Source of the DNA: Oceanospirillum sp048268485
GTDB lineage: Bacteria > Pseudomonadota > Gammaproteobacteria > Pseudomonadales > Halomonadaceae
Length of the DNA stretch: 64,000 nucleotides
NCBI GenBank assembly: GCA_048268485.1
Contig: JBLWVL010000016.1
Location: 1 to 64,000, forward strand
Direction of reading: 5' to 3'
Below, piece by piece: positions 34,484-43,379 of the stretch; within the stretch, counting starts at the first letter, position 1, and the number at the start of each line of letters is the position of its first letter. The translations under genes were made by a program, and so were the position numbers. The notes under the pieces were generated by a model. It was not told the DNA's origin. It worked only from the letters and a program-made list of their open reading frames with translations, and made no database searches.

Positions 34484-35679
34484 GTTCTCGTGAACCGTCT
34501 TTAACTGCCGTATCTGTTTCTGTCCGCTCGCTTATTGCGGGGGCAGTTTTATCTCTATGTATCTGGGGAGGAGGAGTTTTTTGGGCTGTTGACCCGCATG
34601 TGGTTTTTTTGGTGGCGCTTTTCACCGGTTTTTTTTCTGTGTGGCTGATGAACCGTCCTCTTAAAAAGGTTGAAAACCATGATGCGGCCCCTGAGCTTAT
34701 GCGTCAGACGACGGATGCTTTTAATGCTCTTTCCTCGGGCTTGTCTTCTGAGTTCAAGGCATCCAGGGAGGAGATTCAACAGGTAAAAAGCTTGCTGGAC
34801 ACCGCTATTGGGCAGCTTATTGATAATTTCACACGGGTACACCAGAAAACGCAGGAACAGCAGGCACTGACTCATCGAATTACTCAGCATATGGCTGCTG
34901 GAGAAGATGTCGACTCTATTTTTTCCGGTTTTATTCGTGATACGACAGAGACTTTTGAAGTCTTTATGGATAATGCTGTGCAGGCGAGCAAGTTTGCCAT
35001 GGGCCTTGTGGAAATTATGGATGACATGGCCAGTAATATTGGTGGAATTGTTAAACTTCTTGATGAAATTGACGATATTGCTGACCAGACCAATCTGTTG
35101 GCGCTCAATGCGGCCATCGAAGCTGCCAGAGCCGGAGATGCAGGTCGGGGGTTTGCCGTGGTGGCGGATGAAGTGCGCTCACTCTCTAAGAAAACAACAC
35201 ATTTTAGTGATCAGATCCGCAGTCTGATGACGGATCTGCATACTTCTTTTTCTAGTGCAGATACCTCTATCCAGGAAATTTCTTCTGTGGACATGGGGTT
35301 TGCCAGTGAGTCAAAACGGCGTATTGAGCAAGTTTTGGGTCAGCTTGAACGAATCAGTCATGAATCGTCGGAAGCACTTGCATTGCAAAGTGAGTTGGCT
35401 GTCGAGGTAGAGGAGAATATTAATCAGGCAACAACAGGTCTTCAATTTCAGGATATGACCTGTCAGCTTCTGGATCATACCGACACAAGGCTGGATGCGA
35501 TCCATCAATTAATGGATGATCTGGCGGATTTGACTCGGAAGGATAGCGCTTACTCATTGGAAGAGATATTACGGCATACCCGCGAGAAACTTCAGGCAAC
35601 GCGCACTGCGATTGATAGCATGAAACATAACCCTGTTTCCCATGGCAGTATGGATTCAGGTGATATAGAACTCTTTTAA
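34480..35679 (+). CDS. Methyl-accepting chemotaxis-like protein with a CheZ-like motif
   Basis: 399 aa. Two adjacent membrane helices (about 14-35 and 38-55) with almost no periplasmic loop, so no external sensor. The signalling hairpin tip 'IADQTNLLALNAAIEAARAG' is conserved (residues ~200-220). After it, the C-terminal helix contains 'LQFQDMTCQLLDHTD' with D325 and Q329, resembling the CheZ phosphatase signature F-Q-D-L-T-G-Q. No pentapeptide tether is present. It is translationally coupled (ATGA) to the GGDEF-EAL gene and precedes cheY by 27 bases, so it may take input from the former or act on CheY-P. Confidence 0.88.
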   Translation: MSSREPSLTAVSVSVRSLIAGAVLSLCIWGGGVFWAVDPHVVFLVALFTGFFSVWLMNRPLKKVENHDAAPELMRQTTDAFNALSSGLSSEFKASREEIQQVKSLLDTAIGQLIDNFTRVHQKTQEQQALTHRITQHMAAGEDVDSIFSGFIRDTTETFEVFMDNAVQASKFAMGLVEIMDDMASNIGGIVKLLDEIDDIADQTNLLALNAAIEAARAGDAGRGFAVVADEVRSLSKKTTHFSDQIRSLMTDLHTSFSSADTSIQEISSVDMGFASESKRRIEQVLGQLERISHESSEALALQSELAVEVEENINQATTGLQFQDMTCQLLDHTDTRLDAIHQLMDDLADLTRKDSAYSLEEILRHTREKLQATRTAIDSMKHNPVSHGSMDSGDIELF

Positions 35680-35706
35680 TAAAATAATCAGGTGTTGGAG
35701 AAACTT

Positions 35707-36072
35707 ATGGCCAAGAAAATTCTGACGGTAGACGATGCAGCTTCAATTCGTCAGATGGTGGCTTTCACCCTCAAGGGCTCAGGGTACGATGTTGTGGAAG
35801 CAATTGATGGACAAGATGGGCTGAACAAGGCTAAGTCGGGGCAATTTGACCTGATTCTGACGGATCAGAATATGCCTAAAATGGACGGCCTGACTCTTAT
35901 TAAGTCTCTCAGAGCACTGCCACAGTATAGTCGGACTCCGATATTGATGCTGACAACGGAGTCTGGTGATGACATGAAGGCAAAAGGCCGTGCAGCCCGT
36001 GCTACGGGTTGGCTGGTAAAACCTTTTGATCCGGCCAAGTTACTGGAAGTTGTCAAAAAAGTGCTGGGTTGA
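35707..36072 (+). CDS. cheY: CheY response regulator
   Basis: 121 aa from the ATG at 35707, which has GGAG six bases before; a GTG at 35692 would precede that site. It is a single receiver domain: acidic pair 'VDDAAS', acceptor D53 in 'LTDQNMPKMDG', Thr in 'MLTTESG' and Lys in 'LVKPF'. The 'TGWLVKPFDPAKL' end is typical of CheY proteins encoded beside cheA in accessory che clusters. It receives phosphate from CheA. Whether it binds the flagellar switch or another target cannot be told. Confidence 0.95.
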   Translation: MAKKILTVDDAASIRQMVAFTLKGSGYDVVEAIDGQDGLNKAKSGQFDLILTDQNMPKMDGLTLIKSLRALPQYSRTPILMLTTESGDDMKAKGRAARATGWLVKPFDPAKLLEVVKKVLG

Positions 36073-36105
36073 GCAATCCAAAGCAACAGAAACGGATAAT
36101 AAATA

Positions 36106-38487
36106 ATGTCGTTTGATTTGAGCCAGTTCAATCAGTTGTTTTTTGAAGAAACGGCTGAGCATCTTGCTACGATGGAGAGCCTGATGCTGAATATGGATGT
36201 TCAGTCGCCGGATATGGATGACCTGAATGCTGTATTCCGTGCCGCTCATTCTATTAAGGGGAATAGCGGTACGTTTGGCTTTAATGATATGACGGCAGTA
36301 ACGCATGAACTTGAAACGTTACTGGATCTGGTGCGCAAAGGTGAGACTGAATTAACGGATGAGATGGTCGATGTTACCCTGCGGGCCGGTGATGTTCTGG
36401 CCGGCATGCTTCAATCTCACCAGAACGGCTCAGAGCCTGAGCAGGACGCAGCCCGGGACGTTATCAAAGAGCTGAACCAGCAGCTTGCTGTCGTTAAAGG
36501 TGGCGAGGTGCAGTCTGTATCACCTGGCCCGGCTCCCTTCTCTGGCCATCTTCCTGCTGTGCAGCCCAGCGAATCGTCATTAACTCAGTCTTTTATTGTT
36601 CGTTTTCCTGCGCCGGATCAGGATCTGGATCTGCTATTTGATTCCCTTAAAGAGCTGGGTGAGCTGACGGTTATTGATGCACCTTCTGAGCACTCGGATG
36701 ATTGGCTGTTTTCACTGCAAACCGATGCGAAAAAAGAGGACCTTAAAGACCTGATTACCTTTATGGTTGCTGAAGACTCCTTGTCTATTGAAGAAGAAGT
36801 ATCCTCAGATGATGGCAGTTTTGGCTTCTTTGAGTCTGTCGGGGAGGGGGATAGTAGCGAAGATGAGCTGGGCTATGGGTTCTTTGATGATTTTGAAGAG
36901 ATTTCAGATAAAACCAGTACAGAATCTGTGAGTGGTGTGGGTGCGGAGGATGATCCGGGTTATGGTTTTTTTGAGGAGGAGGATCCGGGCTATGGTTTCT
37001 TTGAAGATGAACCGCCTTCTGCACCTTCCGGCGTAGCTGAAACGTCTGTATCAGCTGAGATTGAAGTACCAGATGCTGGAGCTGTGAGGAACACTGGCTC
37101 AGAAATCCACCAGGATCAGAATGTTGAGTTTGATGGGTATGGTTTCTTTGAGCCTCTTAATCCTGTTACTACAGTCAAAAACACAGAGCCTTCGCCTCAG
37201 ACCCTATCCTCAGAAGCCTCTGTTGATCTTGACCCTAAGTCTCAGGTAAGCACTCAGGGATCATCAAAAGGTACAGCAGTTAAGAGTGGAGTCGAGTCCT
37301 CGGTTCGGGTCAGTGTTGAGAAAGTCGACCAGCTGATCAATCAGGTTGGGGAATTGGTGATTACACAGGCCATGCTGGCTCAGATGGCATCTGAGGTTGA
37401 CCCTATTCTGCATGAAAAGATGGCCAATGGTCTTGCCCAGCTGGAAAGGAATACCCGGGATCTTCAGGATTCTGTGATGTCGATCCGCATGATGCCGATT
37501 AGTATCGTTTTCAGTCGCTTTCCCCGTGTTGTCCGTGATTTAGCCGGTAAGCTGAATAAGAAAGTTAAGCTGGAAATGATGGGGGAGCATACCGAGCTTG
37601 ATCGGAGCATGATTGAAAAACTAGCTGACCCATTAACCCATCTGATCAGAAACAGTCTGGATCATGGTATTGAATCACCTGAAGAGCGTGCCGCAGCAGG
37701 TAAAGATCAGACCGGTACTATTTTGCTCCGGGCCTCACATCAGGGTGGGAATATTGTCGTTGAAGTGCAGGATGATGGTGCAGGTTTAAATCGTGAACGT
37801 ATTCTGTCTAAAGCCCAGGAGAAAGGTATTGTAACATCCGAGACTATGCCTGATTCCGATGTCTGGTCGCTGATTTTTGCTCCCGGATTTTCAACTGCGT
37901 CAGAAGTCACCGATGTATCAGGGCGTGGTGTGGGGATGGATGTGGTTAAAAGGAATATCACGTCTTTGGGGGGGCGGCTTGAGATTGAATCGATGGAAGG
38001 TATCGGCAGTCGAATCAGTATTCGCTTACCTTTGACACTTGCCATTCTTGATGGTCTTCAGGTTGCCTTGGGTGATGAAATTTATATTGTGCCTTTAACC
38101 AGTATTATCGGGTCAATGCAACCAGACCCAGGGGATATCAAAACCATATCAGGTGAAGGCGCTGTTATCTGCATCCGGGATGAATATCTGCCGATAATCC
38201 GGCTGAGTGATCTGTTGAACATGCCTGCCGCATTTGATGAGTATGAGCAGGGAATCATGGTTATTTTAGAGTCAAATGGCAGTCGGGTTGGTTTATTTGT
38301 TGATGATCTTGTCGGGCAGTCTCAGGTAGTTATCAAGAGTCTGGAAGCGAACTACCGGAAGGTCGATGGTGTCTCTGGCGCAACAATTTTGGGAACAGGA
38401 CGTGTAGCCCTGATTCTCGATGTCGAAGAGTTAATCAGCATGCACAAAACACGTACTACGGCAAAGCCTGGTAGCGTGCTGGTCTAA
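36106..38487 (+). CDS. cheA: Chemotaxis histidine kinase CheA
   Basis: 793 aa. HPt/P1 domain with phospho-acceptor H48 ('FRAAHSIKGNSGTFGF'), a second small domain (about 161-230) in the P2 position, a long acidic linker (about 231-395), P3 dimerisation ('VEKVDQLINQVGELVI'), the HATPase domain ('LIRNSLDHGIE', 'DDGAGLN', 'GRGVGMDVV') and a CheW-like P5 domain at the end. The linker contains four GYGFF motifs (256-260, 285-289, 295-299, 344-348) and a related S-F-G-F-F at 238-242. The gene lies 33 bases after cheY and 10 before cheW. The kinase core looks fully active. Confidence 0.97.
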   Translation: MSFDLSQFNQLFFEETAEHLATMESLMLNMDVQSPDMDDLNAVFRAAHSIKGNSGTFGFNDMTAVTHELETLLDLVRKGETELTDEMVDVTLRAGDVLAGMLQSHQNGSEPEQDAARDVIKELNQQLAVVKGGEVQSVSPGPAPFSGHLPAVQPSESSLTQSFIVRFPAPDQDLDLLFDSLKELGELTVIDAPSEHSDDWLFSLQTDAKKEDLKDLITFMVAEDSLSIEEEVSSDDGSFGFFESVGEGDSSEDELGYGFFDDFEEISDKTSTESVSGVGAEDDPGYGFFEEEDPGYGFFEDEPPSAPSGVAETSVSAEIEVPDAGAVRNTGSEIHQDQNVEFDGYGFFEPLNPVTTVKNTEPSPQTLSSEASVDLDPKSQVSTQGSSKGTAVKSGVESSVRVSVEKVDQLINQVGELVITQAMLAQMASEVDPILHEKMANGLAQLERNTRDLQDSVMSIRMMPISIVFSRFPRVVRDLAGKLNKKVKLEMMGEHTELDRSMIEKLADPLTHLIRNSLDHGIESPEERAAAGKDQTGTILLRASHQGGNIVVEVQDDGAGLNRERILSKAQEKGIVTSETMPDSDVWSLIFAPGFSTASEVTDVSGRGVGMDVVKRNITSLGGRLEIESMEGIGSRISIRLPLTLAILDGLQVALGDEIYIVPLTSIIGSMQPDPGDIKTISGEGAVICIRDEYLPIIRLSDLLNMPAAFDEYEQGIMVILESNGSRVGLFVDDLVGQSQVVIKSLEANYRKVDGVSGATILGTGRVALILDVEELISMHKTRTTAKPGSVLV

Positions 38488-38497
38488 GGGGTTAAGT

Positions 38498-39010
38498 ATG
38501 GCAGAACAGATAGCCGAAAATCAGGTGCATAGTGAGTACGGGCGTTTGCTTGGACAGGAATATTTAACGTTTTCCCTTGGTGAGGAGTATTACGCTGTTG
38601 ATATTCTGAAAGTTCAGGAGATTCGTGGTTATGGAGCGGTAACCAAAATTGCGAATGCACCTTCTTTTATAAAAGGTGTTATCAATCTTCGGGGTGTAAT
38701 TGTCCCTATTATTGATTTACGCATTAAGTTTAATCTGGGTAACGCCCATTATGATGAGTTCACTATCGTTATTGTTTTAAACCTGGCTGACAGAGTTGTT
38801 GGTATGGTCGTTGATGGTGTGTCTGATGTGGTGAGTCTTGCTGGCGACGATATTAAGAACCCACCGGACTTTTCGGCCAATTTTGATTCGGAATATATCC
38901 TGGGTCTGGCCACCGTAGATGATCAGATGCTGATCATCACAGATATCGAGAAATTAATGTCCAGTGAGGAGATGGCCCTGGTTGATAAAACCAAGGTTAT
39001 TGCTGAGTAA
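38498..39010 (+). CDS. cheW: CheW coupling protein
   Basis: 170 aa. A CheW beta-barrel domain with 'EYLTFSLGEEYYAVDILKVQEIRG', of which the E-Y-A-V-D-I and V-Q-E-I-R elements are the family signature, then 'PSFIKGVINLRGVIVPIIDLR' and 'VDGVSDVVSL'. It links receptors to CheA in the array. AAGGGG precedes the ATG. It lies between cheA and the triple-PAS receptor. Confidence 0.97.
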   Translation: MAEQIAENQVHSEYGRLLGQEYLTFSLGEEYYAVDILKVQEIRGYGAVTKIANAPSFIKGVINLRGVIVPIIDLRIKFNLGNAHYDEFTIVIVLNLADRVVGMVVDGVSDVVSLAGDDIKNPPDFSANFDSEYILGLATVDDQMLIITDIEKLMSSEEMALVDKTKVIAE

Positions 39011-39064
39011 CAATTACTTAACGCTAGTTAGACTTAAGATGCAGGTTCAGTTGGAGAGCGGGCA

Positions 39065-41824
39065 ATGAGTACAAAAACATCAATCCGGTCAAAGCTACTT
39101 AGTGTTGCTTTTGCCGCGGGCGCTCTGATCGTAGCAGGAGGGCTGGTAGCCTTTCTGGGCGAAGGAAAAAATGCACTCTATTGGGCGCTTTGCCTCCACG
39201 GAGGAGCCTTGCTGGTTCTATTTGCCGGTTCCCGATCTGTGTTAACTGAGCTGGAGCAGCCACTGCATCAGTTAATGGCTATCAGCAGGCACTTTTCTGA
39301 TGGTAAGCCTGCTCATCCGGGGGCCATAGCTGATAACGAGATTGGTGTAGTTGTTCGTGCGCTCTTAGAGACTCAGGCTGAGATCGAGTCGAAGCGCCAG
39401 AAAGAGCTGCGCCAGTTTGATCAGATAGCCCGTATCAAGCGTGGTCTGGATGTTGTTAATACTAATGTCATGATTGCTGATGCTGATCTGAATATTATTT
39501 ACGTGAATGCATCGATCCAGCGCATGTTGCGTGACCGTGAGGCGGATCTGCAGAAGTCATTGCCTCACTTTGATGCCAGTAACTTAGTCGGTAAAAACAT
39601 CGATATTTTCCACCGGAATCCCGGGTATCAGCGTAAGTTGTTGGGAGGTTTAACCGGTGCTCACAAGGCGCGTATTCATGTTGGTGACACAACTTTCAGC
39701 CTGCTGGTTCATCCGATCTCCAATAATGGCGAACGCAATGGCTATGTTGTTGAGTGGCAGGATCTGACAGACTCTCTTGCACAGGAGCAAAAAGAGCAGG
39801 CATTACAGCAGCAGCAAGCTGAGTTGATAAGTGAGAATCAGCGCATTCGCCGAGGTTTAGATGCGGTGAATACAAATGTCATGATATCTGACGCTGATCT
39901 CAATATTGTTTATATGAATGAGTCGATTCTTGAGATGCTTGCCCGGAATGAGGCTGAGATCCAGAAGGATCTACCTCATTTTGATGCACGGAATTTGCTG
40001 GGTCAGAATATTGACCTCTTCCATAAAAATCCCGATATGCAGCGCCGCATGCTAAGCGGCCTTACTGATACGCACAGCGCGATGCTGAACATAGGTGACA
40101 GTACTTTCAATCTCCAGGTGACCCCGATTGGGAAACCGGACCAGCGACAGGGCTTTGTTGTCGAATGGCGTGATATGACCGATATTCTACGTCGTGAAGC
40201 TGAGACTGAGGAGAGCAACCGCAAACAGCGTGAGTTGGCAGACATTAATAGTCGTATTCGTAATGCGCTGGATAATGTGTCCAGTAATGTGATGATGGCG
40301 GATACAGATCTGAATATTATCTATATCAACGATGCGCTGCGTGACATGTTCCGCGGGTCTGAGGCCTTGATTCAGCAAGAGCTGCCTGAGTTTTCGGTTG
40401 ATGATCTGTTAGGTAAAAATATTGACGTTTTCCACAAAGATCCCGCGCATCAGCGGCATATGTTGGCGGCGTTGCAAAATACGCACTATGCGAAGATTTC
40501 TATTGCAGGGCGTCACCTGGCATTTATTGCCAACCCTATTTTCAATGAAGAGGGCGAGCGTTTAGGAACGGTTGTTGAATGGTCTGATACGACTAATGAG
40601 ACTCTGGCTCAGGCAGAAATTGCTGATATTGTAGAGGGGGCATCCCGCGGTGACTTTAATCGTCGTATCAACACCCAGGGTAAGGAAGGTTTCTTCCTTG
40701 AGCTCGCCGATGGAATGAATAAACTGATGGAGACGACCTCTGACGGTCTTTCCGAGATTGCCCGGGTTCTTAGTGCCATGTCCAGAGGCGACCTGACAGA
40801 GCGCATTGAGAAAGACTTCGATGGTATGTTCGGTCAGCTAAAAGATGATGCTAATGCCACTGTAGATCAATTGGCGGGTATCGTTACTCAGATTAAAGAG
40901 GCGTCTGATGCCATTAATACCGCTGCCAGTGAGATTTCTGCGGGTAATAATGACTTGTCTCAGCGTACGGAAGAGCAGGCGTCGAGCCTGGAAGAAACCG
41001 CAGCATCAATGGAGGAGTTAACTTCAACAGTTCAGCAAAATGCTGAAAATGCTTCCCAGGCGAATAATCTGGCTCAGGGTGCCAGCCGAATCGCTAAAAA
41101 AGGTGGCGATGTTGTTAATCAGGTTGTCACTACCATGCGGACTATCAGTGATAACTCTAAACAGGTTGAAGAGATTATCAGTGTTATTGACAGCATCGCT
41201 TTCCAGACAAATATTCTGGCATTGAACGCTGCTGTTGAAGCGGCCCGAGCCGGTGAACAGGGCCGTGGCTTTGCGGTTGTTGCCACAGAGGTTCGCAATT
41301 TGGCGAAACGCAGTGCAGGTGCCGCTAAAGAGATTAAAGAGCTTATTGTAACTTCAGTTGATACGGTTGAAGAGGGATCTCAGTTAGTTGATGATGCCGG
41401 GGCAACGATGAAAGATATCGTGGATGCGATTGGGCAGGTGACAACTATTATGACTGAGATCTCAGCTGCGTCAGCTGAGCAGAGGTCTGGAATTGAGCAG
41501 GTCAATACTGCGATCACACAGATAGATGATGTGACTCAGCAGAATGCAGCTCTTGTTGAGGAAGCTGCGGCGGCTGCGGAATCTACAGAAGAGCAGGCGC
41601 GCTCCCTGGTAGGCTCGGTCAGCCTGTTTAAACTTAATGCCGATGACGATAGCCGTAAGGCGGCTGGGCTTTCTCCGTCAGAGAGGCTCGTCAGTCCTGT
41701 GCAAAAGATCTCTGGTACAGAGCTAAAGACCCCTGTAACAACGAAGACTGCGATTCAGGGCTCTGGCGGACTGTCTTCCCAGTCTTCTAAGTCTGATGTT
41801 GATGATGACTGGGAAGAGTTCTGA
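39065..41824 (+). CDS. Aer2/McpB-like receptor with three tandem PAS domains and a DWEEF tether
   Basis: 919 aa. Two close membrane helices (about 12-30 and 36-54), then three PAS repeats beginning at residues 126, 263 and 400, an exact 137-residue period. Each has 'NVMI/M-x-D-x-D-L-N-I', an F-H-(R/K)-(N/D)-P segment and 'VVEW'. HAMP-like segments (about 520-600) and the signalling domain follow, with hairpin tip 'AFQTNILALNAAVEAARAGE'. The protein ends in D-W-E-E-F, the CheR/CheD-binding pentapeptide type. P. aeruginosa Aer2 and V. cholerae Aer2 are oxygen-sensing PAS-haem receptors in the same gene position; haem binding here is inferred from the retained His and Trp. Confidence 0.93.
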   Translation: MSTKTSIRSKLLSVAFAAGALIVAGGLVAFLGEGKNALYWALCLHGGALLVLFAGSRSVLTELEQPLHQLMAISRHFSDGKPAHPGAIADNEIGVVVRALLETQAEIESKRQKELRQFDQIARIKRGLDVVNTNVMIADADLNIIYVNASIQRMLRDREADLQKSLPHFDASNLVGKNIDIFHRNPGYQRKLLGGLTGAHKARIHVGDTTFSLLVHPISNNGERNGYVVEWQDLTDSLAQEQKEQALQQQQAELISENQRIRRGLDAVNTNVMISDADLNIVYMNESILEMLARNEAEIQKDLPHFDARNLLGQNIDLFHKNPDMQRRMLSGLTDTHSAMLNIGDSTFNLQVTPIGKPDQRQGFVVEWRDMTDILRREAETEESNRKQRELADINSRIRNALDNVSSNVMMADTDLNIIYINDALRDMFRGSEALIQQELPEFSVDDLLGKNIDVFHKDPAHQRHMLAALQNTHYAKISIAGRHLAFIANPIFNEEGERLGTVVEWSDTTNETLAQAEIADIVEGASRGDFNRRINTQGKEGFFLELADGMNKLMETTSDGLSEIARVLSAMSRGDLTERIEKDFDGMFGQLKDDANATVDQLAGIVTQIKEASDAINTAASEISAGNNDLSQRTEEQASSLEETAASMEELTSTVQQNAENASQANNLAQGASRIAKKGGDVVNQVVTTMRTISDNSKQVEEIISVIDSIAFQTNILALNAAVEAARAGEQGRGFAVVATEVRNLAKRSAGAAKEIKELIVTSVDTVEEGSQLVDDAGATMKDIVDAIGQVTTIMTEISAASAEQRSGIEQVNTAITQIDDVTQQNAALVEEAAAAAESTEEQARSLVGSVSLFKLNADDDSRKAAGLSPSERLVSPVQKISGTELKTPVTTKTAIQGSGGLSSQSSKSDVDDDWEEF

Positions 41825-41851
41825 TAGTAGTGTACTTGCCGTAAGCATTAT

Positions 41852-41880
41852 ATAGGCTGCCATATGGCAGCCTATTTTTT
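41852..41880 (+). terminator. Intrinsic terminator between the triple-PAS receptor and cheR
   Basis: A perfect 10-bp stem (41852-41861 and 41866-41875) with an ATAT loop, followed by TTTTTT. It lies 28 bases after the receptor stop and ends only 11 bases before the cheR start, inside what otherwise looks like one operon. Confidence 0.9.
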
Positions 41881-41891
41881 AGGATTGGAAG

Positions 41892-42725
41892 ATGCAAACA
41901 TCCCGTTCTGACCGCGAATTTCACTTTACAGACAGTGATTTCGCAACGATTAAGGCACTTATATACGATAGAGCCGGTATCAACCTGGCTGAGACAAAAA
42001 AGGATATGGTATATAGCCGACTATCCCGTCGCCTAAGAGCTAATGGTTTAAATAGCTTTCAGCAATACCTTGATCTGTTATCTGATCAGAACAGCGATGA
42101 GCAGCAGGAGTTTGTTAACTCGCTGACGACTAATCTGACCTCTTTTTTCAGGGAAGCACACCATTTCGATGCTCTGAAGGAGTATTTTTCAGATCACCGG
42201 GATAAGAAAAAATTCCGGATTTGGTGCTGTGCCGCTTCAACGGGTGAAGAGCCCTACTCAATTGCAATGGCCGCGATTGAATACTTTGGCTGTTACAGCC
42301 CACCTGTAGAGATTCTTGCATCTGATTTAGATACTAAAGTACTCGAAAAAGCGCGACAAGGGGTCTACCCTTTTGAGAAGGTTGAAAGGCTTTCTGATCA
42401 AAGGCTTAAAGCATTCTTTTTTCGGGGGAAGGGTAATAATTCAGGGTTGGTTAAAGTAAAATCTGAATTGCGGGATCTTGTTTCTTTCTTTCATCTGAAC
42501 TTGCTTAACAATCGTTGGCCATTTGATGAAGCGTTCGACATCATTTTCTGCCGGAACGTCATGATCTACTTTGATAAACCAACGCAATATAGGGTGCTGA
42601 AGAAATTTGTTCCATACCTGAAAGAGGATGGTTTGTTGTTTGCGGGGCATTCAGAGAGCTTTCCTCACGCCTCTGACCTGTTCAGGTTACGTAAGCATAC
42701 CGTTTATGTCAGGGCTACCCAATAA
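41892..42725 (+). CDS. cheR: Chemotaxis protein methyltransferase CheR
   Basis: 277 aa. N-terminal helical domain ('FATIKALIYDRAGINLAETKK' is the L-x-x-x-x-G-I-x-L region) and a SAM-binding domain with 'WCCAASTGEEPYSIAM', 'ASDLDTKVLEKARQGVY' and 'FCRNVMIYFD'. It methylates receptor glutamates using S-adenosylmethionine. The DWEEF end of the receptor encoded just upstream is its probable docking site. Its ribosome site (GGATTGGAAG) begins right after the preceding terminator. Confidence 0.97.
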   Translation: MQTSRSDREFHFTDSDFATIKALIYDRAGINLAETKKDMVYSRLSRRLRANGLNSFQQYLDLLSDQNSDEQQEFVNSLTTNLTSFFREAHHFDALKEYFSDHRDKKKFRIWCCAASTGEEPYSIAMAAIEYFGCYSPPVEILASDLDTKVLEKARQGVYPFEKVERLSDQRLKAFFFRGKGNNSGLVKVKSELRDLVSFFHLNLLNNRWPFDEAFDIIFCRNVMIYFDKPTQYRVLKKFVPYLKEDGLLFAGHSESFPHASDLFRLRKHTVYVRATQ

Positions 42726-42745
42726 GCTAAATGGAAGGTAAGGCC

Positions 42746-43354
42746 ATGGATATTGTGCATGAAGCTTCGCAACCCAGGATCTACTTCGACAGGCGATTTA
42801 ACTGCCAGGTTGCGAAAATATTACCTGGTGAGTTTTATGTTGCCTCCACCGATATGGCGATTAGTACTGTACTGGGCTCATGCATTTCGGCTTGTATCCG
42901 GGACACTCAATTGAAAATTGGTGGTATGAATCATTTTATGCTGCCGGGTAATTCAGATGTTTTTAATCCTCTGAGTGCTTCCGCGCGCTATGGCAGCTAT
43001 GCCATGGAGATGCTGATTAATGAGATTCTCAAAAGAGGTGCAAAAAGAGAGAACCTTGAAGCAAAAATATTCGGCGGTGGTAACGTGGTTGCTTCAATGT
43101 CAACTACTAATGTCGGGAAGCGTAATGCGCAGTTCGTAATCGATTATCTTGGATTTGAATCCATACCCATTACAGCTAAAGATCTGCTGGACACTTGCCC
43201 CCGTAAAGTTGTGTTCTTCCCTGAAACAGGGCGTGTGCTTATGAAGCGCCTTCGGAGTAGTGGCGCTGACAGGGAAGTGCTCGAGATCGAGAACCGATAC
43301 AGTCAGTCTCTTGGCCAGGCACCTGCATCGAGCGATATTGAGCTTTTCGATTAA
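42746..43354 (+). CDS. cheD: CheD receptor glutamine deamidase
   Basis: 202 aa from the ATG at 42746 (GGAAGG eight bases before); an ATG at 42731 lacks a site. The catalytic Cys is in 'VLGSCISACI' and the His in 'IGGMNHFMLPG', with the conserved Thr in the helix before Cys. 'KIFGGGNVVASMS' and 'GRVLMKRL' complete the family pattern. CheD deamidates receptor Gln to Glu and in some systems stimulates CheC; no cheC is in the window. It sits between cheR and cheB. Confidence 0.95.
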   Translation: MDIVHEASQPRIYFDRRFNCQVAKILPGEFYVASTDMAISTVLGSCISACIRDTQLKIGGMNHFMLPGNSDVFNPLSASARYGSYAMEMLINEILKRGAKRENLEAKIFGGGNVVASMSTTNVGKRNAQFVIDYLGFESIPITAKDLLDTCPRKVVFFPETGRVLMKRLRSSGADREVLEIENRYSQSLGQAPASSDIELFD

Positions 43355-43379
43355 CAGGGATGATTAAAGGATATACATT

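Noticed and set aside
36785..37024. Pro/His-rich minus-strand frame inside cheA
   Set aside because: It is the complement of the GYGFF acidic linker; composition follows from the repeats in the real gene.
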